64,000 nucleotides of DNA, from contig JAGHQL010000040.1 in the NCBI GenBank assembly GCA_020080175.1, forward strand, positions 89,908-153,907, written 5' to 3'. This document shows positions 47,457 through 57,021 of this stretch, in pieces (positions within the stretch are counted from its first letter, which is position 1; each line of letters starts with the position of its first letter). The position numbers and the translations under genes were made by a program. The notes under the pieces were generated by a model. That model was not told where the DNA came from, ran no database searches, and worked only from the letters and a program-made list of their open reading frames with translations. This DNA is from Glutinoglossum americanum. Its lineage: Eukaryota > Ascomycota > Geoglossomycetes > Geoglossales > Geoglossaceae.

Positions 47457-48032
47457 CGTTTAATGACATGTAGACGATCAAGACGCTATGCGCATGTTCA
47501 ATACCATATCACTGCTCCCGAGCCTCGTCTTCGCCGTCGGCATCTACGTCACTATAACCATCTCTGCCTGCACCTGCCCTCATCTGTTGGCCCTGCGAAG
47601 GGTTGTTGCTGAAGGCTCACTGATGCTTCACTGCAGCATAACAAACAAAGGTTGGGTACCTTTGACTCGAAATTACCACTCTCTCCACTGACACCCCAAC
47701 ATCCCGTTAAGTACGGCCATCGGCAGCAAAGTTTATAAGAGCTTCATCTTCCTTTGGCCCTGGCCAAAGTACGTAGTTGGAAGTCACCCAATGCTTTATA
47801 CCACAGGGACATTTGTTCAAATTCATTCCTCAGTAAACTCACCCAAGGTCAGCGTAGCTGATTGCCAGCTGGATGGGAAGGCTTAAACCTTGCAATGCCT
47901 TAACCTCGACAACTCAGTTCAGCATCCAGGTACAGGAAATGTCATCTGTCTATGGGTTGAATATTTTGGGGAAGGATGGCGGGCGAGTAAATTATATAGA
48001 GTGTGTATGATAATGGTGTCGTAACCTTCGCC
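47457..48032. other. Intergenic
   Basis: About 575 bp behind the lectin-like gene: a short frame of 67 codons at 47488-47691 (+) and no recognisable feature. Confidence 0.4.
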
Positions 48033-48575
48033 CAGTCTTGCGAACAATAAAGTCAATAATTGATAATCCAACAATTAATATATTATTATGTAAATATAGT
48101 ATTTTGGTGCAGCATTTAGGAATATTGATAACGTGGTAACGAGTTGGTTAAGCGATGGCCTGAAAGTTAGCGGGGGAATGCCTAAGCCATGCTCATTTCC
48201 TAGACAATGGGACTCGCACCTTTCCGTGGTGTCTGGGATAAAGTAGTCAGTCTCCGGACCGGTAAAACCAAGTCGAGTCTTGCGGGTTCATTGAGCTCAC
48301 ATACAGAGACGGCCTTCGGGGGTAAGTCTCCCCGTACATGTACATAAACCAGAGGCAGATAGGCCGACCAAGCTCGCGTCTTATAGCCCTTCGGGCTTCC
48401 CGGTCACCGCATGGTCACGTGCAATACACGGACGCAAAATACACAGCATTATCATTGACACTGAAGTAACAATATTCCTAAATGTTGTACGAAAATGCTA
48501 TATCTACATAATAATATATTAGTTGCTAGATTATCGATTATATTTTTTTTATTGACTCTATTGCTCGCAAGCCTG
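48033..48575. mobile_element. Non-autonomous terminal-inverted-repeat element 1 (MITE-like)
   Basis: The left end (48033-48128) and the reverse complement of the right end (48470-48575) match for about 95-100 bp apart from point changes and an A-run. Both read roughly AG-x-CTTGCG-A-x-CAATA-x-AGTCAAT, then an AT-rich stretch, then CATTTAGGAATATTG. The interior of about 340 bp is GC-richer and has no ORF of note. No transposase is encoded. I could not define a target-site duplication. Just inside the left repeat (48128-48170) the sequence resembles the 5' half of a tRNA-Ser. Confidence 0.75.
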
Positions 48576-48854
48576 CCTGATCACGATCTGTGTGGCATGT
48601 TGGCTGATCTGAGCTATCACCCAGATTGGCTACCCGCTTCTCTCTGAGCATGAAGGACGAGCCTTATGGGCATTCAGCTTTGATGAGACTAAGGCGCTCC
48701 GCGACCAATTGCAGCGGACCACAAAACACCATCACTGCGTGTCTCATGGCTGAGAGTGTGGGGGATAAATCGCGAATCCCTCCTCCCTCCTCCGGCCGGG
48801 CCTCATCCTAAGATTCTACTCGTCTTGCTCGGTTCATCTTCTATAACTCGAGAA
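48576..48854. other. Upstream region of the Cys-rich membrane protein
   Basis: About 280 bp in which a missing upstream exon of the next gene could lie. Several ATG-led short frames are present, none decisive. Confidence 0.35.
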
Positions 48855-49767
48855 ATGGCTGACGAACCGCCCGTGACTACTTGGAGCAGCAGAAGCCGTG
48901 TCCCGCCTGCTGCGGCAATCACCACTGTCGCAACTTTGCCTTGTGGGCCATTTTTCGTCGATCTTAGTAATGGTAATCTTTCCCCATCGTCTTGCCTTCC
49001 AACGAACTTTGATCGGTACTGGACCGAAAGCGTAGGCTATTATTCTCCAGCCGTATGCTTTAGCGGATGGACCGTAGCGTGTACTAGGGTGCGCACCATT
49101 CAAGGTCCTCCTGTCACACCCGGCGAGACTGCGATGTATTGCGTTCCAAGGTATGACATTGCTTAGTCGATGAGACGAGCGAAAAAGCCGGGAAGTTGAC
49201 GCAATATCCACTCGCAGCGGCTTCTCCTGTTGCTCGAGTTCCTTTTTATATGCATGTCCGAGAAGCACGACCGCATGCCCGTTCTACGCCCAGCCTTTGA
49301 TCCAGATCCGCTGGGCATCATCCGATCTGCCCACCTTGGAAACGCATCCTCTCACGCCTGGCCTTGTCTATGTCAGCTCCCCAGCCACTACCAAGACTGT
49401 GTCCGCTGGACAATCCACCACTGCATCACCCGTCTCCACTGGCAGCGTCAAGGTACGAGGCCCTGCCTTGGGCCCAGGAGTCGTGGCAGGTATCGCACTC
49501 GGCACCGTTTTCGCAGTGTTACTATACGGAGTATTTATTTTCGTCGTCTATCGCCATCACCCGAGCAAGCCGAAGAATTCCAATAATGATGCAGACACTA
49601 CGCATGGCGCTCTTGAACTCGGGGGGGAAATGATCTCGCCTACAGTAGAGATCGATTCCTCCCCGAGATACGTGGAGTTACCTACAGAGGTTCAGCTTTC
49701 GTTTGGGCCAGGTCGATCTTCCCCGACGGAACCCGAAGTACCGCGTACCATCAGGCTGTCGACTTAG
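48855..49767 (+). CDS. Cysteine-rich single-pass membrane protein
   Basis: Two exons (48855-49150 and 49218-49767; donor GTATGA, acceptor CTCGCAG) give at least 281 aa. The join restores a cysteine pattern typical of a large group of fungal surface proteins: C-x2-F-x-V-D...S-C-L-P...Y-Y-S-P-A-V-C...G-W-T-V-A-C...Y-C-V-P-S-G-F-S-C-C...A-C-P. A Ser/Thr stalk follows, then one membrane span (V-V-A-G-I-A-L-G-T-V-F-A-V-L-L-Y-G-V) and a roughly 70-residue hydrophilic tail. No signal peptide follows the chosen ATG, so an upstream exon is likely missing; in-frame sequence upstream is open only from GTG. Family members are unassigned, possibly sensors or adhesins. Confidence 0.7.
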
Positions 49768-50839
49768 AGGCTATTCCGCCAACGAGGACCATACATCAAA
49801 CAGATGCCCCCAAGTCCTGCAGCCACGACATCAGAATTTAATGTCGACGAAGAAACGAAGCAAAGAGAAATACCCCCTTTTTGAGTCACAAGAGTAGATG
49901 GCTTTGCAGTTGCAATATTTAATAAAAGAAAAGGCTACGGTTGCGAAAAAGGATAATTGTAGTGGAACAGGCGTCTACGTCCTGCAGTCTGCCAACGAGC
50001 AACAACGTTGCTTTGAGCCGGTTTCTGGGCTCAAATATGGGGCTGTGACTGAAGGCTTTCGACAGTCAGGTACAACGATTGGCTCGATTGGTGTACTGAT
50101 GTTACTAGCTTTGCCCAGCTCAGAAGTATTCCTAGTCATTTCTGCTACTTGGCACCAATATGCTGGGCGACAAGACAATTGGCGGCGAGATGCTGAATGA
50201 TTCAAGGAGGCCGTTTTGGACGGCAAAAAGAAAGTAGTTCTTAGGGGAGTGACAGTCTTAACGGAAGCGACTTCTCATCCGGTATCAAATGCAGCAGGTA
50301 CGGAGATACTAACACCCGACCTGTTAGACTACAAGCTGATACGAGACCCATGCCTGTGGAATGTCTTTTTCTGGCAGAAGTTGCATCGCAATAGTACGCG
50401 TGCGTCATACGCTCTTTCACATGCCTTCATTTACGCCGCAAATCAGACCGGGGATCGACTTCGATATATACAATTTCCGGATCTCAAAATCTACTCGGTG
50501 GTTGTATTTGTCGGCGTGGTTGGCGAGGCTGAGACTGGCTTTTCGCAATGGCGAAAGTTCTTCTTACCGTAATAGCATAATGGATTTAGAGCTTATTAGG
50601 AAAGGTTGGCGCATTGGCGCTTTAGCCGCTTGCATAAATAGTCTTCCTAATATCGTGGTTGATTGCAACCCCTATACCCCTACGCCGAGAATGCTAAGGA
50701 AACTAACTTTTTCTTACCGTATAGTGAAAGTTCATACACAGTAAGAATGTGCAAGTTTTCCTGCCTCATCAAACTGATTTAAAAAAAATTGATTGAAGAA
50801 TTAACAAAGTTAGAGAACAAAGTAGTAATTCACTAGTTT
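49768..50839. other. Intergenic with unrecognised frames
   Basis: About 1.1 kb. Frames at 49898-50200 and 50216-50572 (+, about 100 and 118 codons) follow one another but match no family; the second starts only with TTG. The right part turns AT-rich. Confidence 0.4.
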
Positions 50840-51368
50840 CTATCATGACTCGCGGTCGGTTACCCGGTAAGATCATTTGAGCCTCCGCAGCTGAGTAACT
50901 GGGTGTAAGAACCCTCGATGCCAAGGCGACACGAAGGCGCTCCGACGCAGGGGACCCTAGGGGGTTCGATGACAGCGTGACGTCATACCTCGCAACGACA
51001 GTGATGGCTGACCGACTGGTCTACGTCCGGGCAGGACTCCGGTGTACGAGAACTATGGATTGACTCAATGGTTTGAGGGCGACTGAACGTCGGCCCGATT
51101 TAGAATATAGAGTAGGCGGAATAGACTTGATTCTAGCGGGCAGGAGATGTAAAAGACTGATCGCTGGCCTCCAAACGGGAGGCCAGCGGGCCGCTTATAT
51201 ACACGATGGGCATTGGAAAAGGAATGAGACGTCATATTGCAACAAGAATGTACGCTTCCGGAATCCATATCACTATATAGACGAGACGCCACTTGCGTAG
51301 CATAACCCGGTTACCCGGCTGCGGAGGCTCAATGGCCTCGCCGGGTAACCGACCGCGAGTCATGACAG
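50840..51368. mobile_element. Non-autonomous terminal-inverted-repeat element 2 (MITE-like)
   Basis: A 529 bp element whose ends (50840-50908 and 51300-51368) are inverted repeats of about 68 bp, reading CATGACTCGCGGTCGG then TTACCCGG from the outside. The outer 24 bp are identical; inner differences are mainly C/T or G/A (GTAAGATC against GCGAGGCC). A second inverted pair in the centre forms an 11-bp perfect hairpin (51162-51172 with 51178-51188). The two overlapping 75-codon frames inside are mirror readings, not a transposase. A TA target duplication is possible but not clean. Confidence 0.85.
51162..51188. repeat. Central hairpin of TIR element 2
   Basis: CGCTGGCCTCC and GGAGGCCAGCG flank a 5-nt loop, a perfect 11-bp stem. 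Confidence 0.85.
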
Positions 51369-52464
51369 GGTATGTCTCGTAATAGATTCTGAACATACTT
51401 CTTGTAGCTTGACTCTCAGCACGAGGTTACAGGACCAGTCTATACCTTATTCAGGAGGTTATATTCATGTTCTAGTAATGTTAAAGGTTTCCAGATAGAA
51501 TGTACAACATATATTATTCAATTTAACCAAAAAAGAGCGAGCTATTATTCGCGATCAATTAGCTAGCACCTTAGAGAAGGTTTCGGCCCAGAACTCCCTT
51601 GGTTTGGATACTGCGAAAATTGCTAAATTGTTCTAGGTACATGCGTCTAGAAGGCTGGAGGTACTATGATTCAAAGCCTAGTAATTTGGTTTGGGATCGG
51701 AAAACTAGCCAAAACGTATGTACTCCCCTAGCCTTCTCTATGCTGAATAACTAACTTGTATCTCTAGGTATCTGGTAGATCTAGAGGTTGTGGACTATCT
51801 AGGCAAGGTTGTTGGAGATAGAATAACACCAGAGTCTGGTGTTTGTTGAGGTGTTTGGGGTTTGGGATGAGTATGCTCACCGCAAGCCGTAATAACTAGC
51901 TTGCTCTGCGGAGTCGAGCCAGACGGCAACGCGAAATATTAGCTGAAGATGGGCTGTCAACTTATTTTTCTTTAACTGAGCCTCCCTAAATATGGATAAG
52001 ACAACCAAAAAACCTTAGTTATATTCATACATACAGTTTTTGACGAAATCAGCTTCCGCCAAAACGCTCTTTTAAAATGCCGGCCCCGCTTCTTGACCCG
52101 GCCCCTACTAATAGCCTTACTGAACTCGGTCAAGGGGTCCCAGAGGTAGGTATCTGCTGGTCTCCCCACCATCACAAGGGTATGGCTGGAGCGGGTCGGC
52201 CGCCCCCCCTGCTAACGGTAACCCTTAGTAGTAGGGTTACTACCTAACCCATTGTAATCATAACACTGCTAATTCTCGTGAGATATTGGTAATAGTTCTA
52301 GCGCATAGAAACGCCAGTGGCGTGAATACTTAACCGACTTCAGGCAAAGTGGCCGTTATAGAAAATGCTAGAAACGGAGTGGCAAGTAAGACTTCTATAT
52401 AAGCACGCATTCCCCTCGACCCTCTATAGCATAGAGATTTAAAAAAAAATATTATGATCTTTTA
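51369..52464. other. AT-rich intergenic region with repeat copy
   Basis: About 1.1 kb downstream of the minus-strand ankyrin NLR. It holds the short dispersed repeat at 52131-52208 and no supported gene. Confidence 0.5.
52131..52208 (+). repeat. Dispersed repeat, copy B1
   Basis: About 75 bp (core TCTCCCCACCATCACAAGGG then GCGGGTCGGCCG) matching 62070-62145 in the same orientation, with differences mainly C/T or A/G. Each copy lies downstream of a minus-strand repeat-receptor gene. Confidence 0.85.
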
Positions 52465-55400
52465 TCATATACTAGTAGAAGATTGAAGCAGCCTGACTAT
52501 GGCCCTGTGCCCATAACTGGCCGCCCACAAGAGCGGTGTTTGACCATAGATGTCCTTTGAATTGATATCCATCTTTCCAGAATCAAGTAGTAGCTTGACT
52601 ATGGCCTCGTCCCCATTCTTGGCTGCTAATAAGAGCGGCGTCTGACTGTGGCTGTCCTTTGAATTGACGTCCACCTTGCCGGAATCGAGCAGTAGCTTGA
52701 CTATGGCTTCGTGCCTATTCTCGGCCGCCAATAAAAGCGGTGTCCGGCCGTGGTTGTCCTTTAAATTGACATCCACCTTGCCAGAATCAAGCAACAGTTT
52801 AACTATAGCCTCGCGCCTATTCTCGGCCGCTAATGAGAGCGGTGTCCAGCTATAGTTATCCTTTGAATTGATGTCCACCTTGCCAGAATCAAGCAGTAGC
52901 TTGACTATGGCCTCGTGCCCATTCTTGGCTGCCACTGAGAGCGGTGTCTGACCAAGTTCGTCCTTTATATTGACGTCCGCCTTGCCGGAATCAAGCAGCA
53001 GCTTGACTATGACCTCGCGCCCATTCTCGGCCGCTAATAAGAGCGGTGTCCGACTGTAGTCGTCCTTTGAATTGACGCCCTTGCCGAAATCAAACAGCAG
53101 CTTGACTACGGCCTTGTGCCCATTCTTAGCTGCCAATGAGAGCGGTGTCCAACCGCAGTTGTCCTTTGAATTGACGTCTACCTTGCCAGAATCAAGCAGC
53201 AGCCTGACTATGGCCTTGTGCCCATTCTTGGCTGCTAACAAGAGCGGTGTCTGATTAAGGTTGTCCTTTGAATTGACGCCCACCTTGCCGGAATCAAGCA
53301 GTAGCTTGACTACAGCCTCATGCCCATTCCTGGCTGCCCATAAGAGCGGTGTCTGACCGCCATTGTCCTTTGAATCGATGTCCACCTTGCCGGAATCGAG
53401 CAGCAGCTTGACTATGGCCTCATGCCCATTCCTAGCCGCCCATGAGAGCGGTGTCCAACCATCGCTGTCCTTTAAATTGACGCCCACCTTGCCGGAATCG
53501 AGCAGCAGCTTGACTATGGCCTCATGCCCATTCCTGGCTGCCCATAAGAGCGGTGTCTGACCGCCATTGTCCTTTGAATCGATGTCCACCTTGCCGGAAT
53601 CGAGCAGCAGCTTGACTATGGCCTCATGCCCATTCCTAGCCGCCCATGAGAGCGGTGTCCAACCATCGCTGTCCTTTAAATTGACGCCCACCTTGCCGGA
53701 ATCGAGCAGCAGCTTGACTATGGCCTCATGCCCATTCCTGGCTGCCCATGAGAGCGGTGTCCGGCCGTCTTCATCTATTACGTTCGTATTCACTACATCC
53801 CCTTGGAAGAGTCTGAGCAGTAGGTCGCACATAGCTGGCTCTTGATCCGAAGCGCACAAGATGTGCTGCAGCCAATATGATTTTGCATAAGAGAAAAGGT
53901 GAAACTCATCCACCGAACGAGAATTGAAAAGCTTGCTTGTTTCCGCAAGAGTTGGACCAATATCATAGTCAGGTCGTTTCCTGGACTTTAAGAGCTTCAA
54001 TGTGAGATTTCGAACACTACTTGAAGATTCTAGTGTTGAATGAATGATCCTAGACGGCGCTGATCCGGCCCTTATTTGTGGAACTACCATAGGAGATAGC
54101 TGGGTTTCGAAAACGCCGTAATTGAGGTAGGTAATGATAATATCTGCCATCTTCCTCTTTGCGCTGTCAATTGTAAATGCTATGTTATTTGAGCCTTTAA
54201 ACCCACTAAGGAGGAATTGCTCAACGCTATGGTGCACGAGTCGTATGGTCAACTCCTCTTCATCGATAATAAGGAGGCTTCCGCAGCAAGCCAATGTCGA
54301 AAATATGTCATTAAGAAGCCTTGCCGGGTTCCAGACAGTTTTGCCGGGAACTACACTCAAGGCTTCTCGAAGTTCTTCTATTGTTAACGGGCGGCGAGCC
54401 ACAGTGACGAGTTCTAGTATCCGCTTTTGATAAGGCTTTCCTAATGCTTCCGACCTCAGCAGAATACGCGAAAACGTTTCTGAAAGATCTTTAGGAAGAT
54501 CTGTCAGAGCCTGGAGAATGGCCTCATCCGTTTTCATAAAGCACAAGGATTTAATTTGAAGAGCCACCCAAAGGAACATTCCTTGTGATCCTTCCAGAAG
54601 AGCATCTTGTATTTTCAGTATAAGCCTAGGATCTCCTATCACTAGCTTTTTAGACTCTATGCAGCCCGCTAGCTCTGCCTCAATAAATGCCTCAATATCA
54701 GGATTTTCATCAGGAATCGAGGTGATTCTAGTGGCAATGAACTGTTCCGAGCTTAATATCAAGGTATTCTCGGGATCGAGTCTGATTGAAGCACAAAGAA
54801 TTAGTGTAAATATCTCCTGGAGCTTCCGGAGTTGTTGAATCAACATTTTTCTCTCAGCATGATCACATCCATCTAGTCCATCGAGAATGAAGTACGCTTT
54901 GCGGTCAGGTGGAAGGGCACGCTGGAGCAAAGCGAATATTCTTTCAAAATCTAGAGCTGAAGTGGTCTCATCGAGGATTTCCGCTACCATCGCAAGGTCT
55001 GGAATCGGGCGCAGTAATTGTCGAGCCAGAGAACCAATGATAGTCTGTGCCTTCAAGCTTTCGGGAATGTCGTGCCGACAAAAGAAGTAAGCCACTGCAT
55101 AGCTCTGGTTTTGAGCATGTAGATTTATATCATCGACAATATTAGCCAGCAAAACGGACTTCCCGGATCCTAGTTTGCCTGTATATATAAGTGTACAGGA
55201 ATCTGCTCGGCCTTTCCAGTCCCGGTATTCAGCATTTCGATTGAATAGAGTTGCGCTCCCGACCTTTCGAGTTTGCTTCCACGTAGTCTCGTAATTGTAT
55301 ACGGAACAAAGATCGAGGATCCGTAGATTTGTCTTCATCTTTCGCCGGAGTGATACAGATTCGAAGTACTTGCTAGAAAGAGCTCTAAATTGGAAGTTCT

Positions 55401-56127
55401 TCTGGGCTTCCTCGTCAATCTTCTTGGCCATCAACAAGTTCGCCTCCTCTTTGATCGTGTTCGCCCAGCGGTCGAGCTCTGATTGGTAGGTCTTTATGTC
55501 AGAGTCACCTAGAGTAGATGCAAATTGCCCAATAGTCGACCTTTTTGTGAACTTCAACACCTGATGACAAAGACGAACCACTATAATGAAATATTCAAAT
55601 AGATACGATTGTATATTCGTGGATTGAGAATAGAGCAAGGCCATTATTTGGTATCGGGGGGCAGAGCAACCGAGGGTCATGAGGAGGGTTGACAGCTTAT
55701 CAAGATAGGAAGTGAAGGTTACGATGGACTACGGAGGTATTAGTAGGGAACACAGCTAAGGAGGTTAAGAGACACAGACGAGCAATGACATCCGCACTAG
55801 CGACCAGACGCCACATGCAATTATGTTCTGGGAGCCGCCTACGATGATGTCCCCGAGCGCGGCGAATTGCTGGACAGCTTGGAGGAAATTGGTCAAGCGA
55901 GGTCCAAAACACCGCCGGCCGCCGACCTTTCCAGATGCCTGGCGGTCAATCTCGGCCGTGAGTCGCATGACATCGCTGGGATCTGGAGGGGAATCACGCG
56001 ATTGGGATCTATAGGTACGGAAGGTAGTTTTTTGCTCGCTCGAGAGGTCCGCTTCGAACTGTGAAACAGCTTGCGCGAGGCGGATTTCGGGCTTCAGCCG
56101 TGAAATATTTGCCAGCAGAGCAGACAT
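52465..56127 (-). CDS. NACHT-ankyrin STAND receptor (NLR2)
   Basis: Two exons (55780-56127 and 52465-55728) give 1203 aa. The intron has a perfect CTACTAATACC branch and TAG acceptor but a weak GTCTGT donor; joining gives S-L-L-S-I-V-T-F-T-S-Y-L-D-K as expected. Residues 1-280 are helical, with F-L-Q-A-V-Q-Q-F-A-A-L-G-D and C-G-V-W-S-L-V-R-M-S, typical of the N-terminal domain (Goodbye/DUF7708-like) before NACHT in fungal ankyrin receptors. The NTPase has Walker A G-K-L-G-S-G-K-S (about 300-307) and Walker B F-I-L-D-G-L-D (Asp about 399). From about 765 to the end are 13 ankyrin repeats of 34 residues (T-P-L-L-W-A-A-R-N-G-H-E-A-I-V-K-L-L-L); one unit is a residue short (G-K-G-V-N). It is transcribed divergently from the next NLR. 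Confidence 0.9.
52480..53790 (-). repeat. Ankyrin-encoding 102-bp tandem repeat array
   Basis: Thirteen units of 102 bp (one of 99 bp). Variation is concentrated in the two or three codons after S-K-D (D-G-W, N-G-G-Q, C-G-W, Y-S-R, L-G-Q, H-S-Q), the hairpin tips exposed for binding. A block of about 230 bp starting near 53316 recurs without visible change 204 bp further on (from about 53520). Confidence 0.92.
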
Positions 56128-57021
56128 GGGGGGTCACGCCCTGAAAGGCTTCGAGTAACGGAGCGTACCAAGTTTGCATGCGAGAGCTTCCCTAGGGGAA
56201 TTAAGAGAAGGTGGAAACACGGTTGAGGCTGATCGTGAGGGGCACTACTTAACGCCGGCCAGTTAGTTTGCGTACGAGACTCAACACAGCCTAACTTCCT
56301 GCACAGCGGTGCACCAATCAGAAATAGGGATAGCAAATGTAATCAGGAACGGTCCCTAGAGCATTTTCAAGTGTTCCACAGAGTAGCTTATGCCTGACCT
56401 CCGAACTTAAGTATCCGCTACTAACCTAGATCTGTGCTCTGTAGGTGAGATCCTCACAGGAGGTACCGGACGGCTTGGCAAATTGTTGCTGTTCAGCTCG
56501 TACTTCTGCCGCGCGAATTAGCATAGAAGCCCCTATAGGCTTTTGCCTGTGCTAGCAGGGAGGATGCTAAGGCGATTTTCGCGCCAAGTGTAGACATGGA
56601 AACTTATGACCTGGTACCTGCTCAGATCGGCGAAACTCCCGAAATGCTATTGAGTGAGGTCTGAGAGCTGATGAAGCATAATGCCAGGATATTTCTAAGT
56701 AGGCGATTCATTTAATGGTCCCGAAATCAAAGAGTTTCCGATACCCATTCATATAAATAACCTTAACCCTAACCCTGTGGCGGCGACATTAGTGCCAGTG
56801 CCAAAATCGTTTTGAAGGCAAAGGCTTAACTCTTTATGCCTGAGCCGACAATCGCCTAAGCATACACCAACGCGATCATCAAACTGAACCACCTGCCTCC
56901 TGTTCAGCCTTGCTTCATTTCTCAGTGTTCGCATTTCTTTTTAAAAGTGAATACACGTTCCATGAATCTCGTGCTAAACGACACATTTTTTTATGTTTTT
57001 CCATGATCTCTCAATTGCAAT
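56128..57021. promoter_or_regulatory. Shared upstream region of two divergent NLR genes
   Basis: About 900 bp between the ankyrin NLR (-) and the SesA-like NLR (+), so it contains both promoters. It includes the direct-repeat copy at 56564-56642 and a short telomere-like run (CCTTAACCCTAACCC at 56761-56775). No other gene is seen; a 61-codon minus-strand frame at 56749-56934 is not convincing. Confidence 0.55.
56564..56642 (+). repeat. Direct repeat flanking NLR3, left copy
   Basis: GCTAAGGCG, then CCAAGTGTAGACATGGAAAC, then TTATGACCTGGTACCTG and GCGAAACTCCCG match the right copy at 61611-61674 in the same orientation, with small indels and transitions. Confidence 0.85.

Noticed and set aside
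52480-53790. Regularly spaced repeats considered as a CRISPR array
   Set aside because: The 102-bp units are contiguous and encode ankyrin repeats, with no spacers; the host is a eukaryote.
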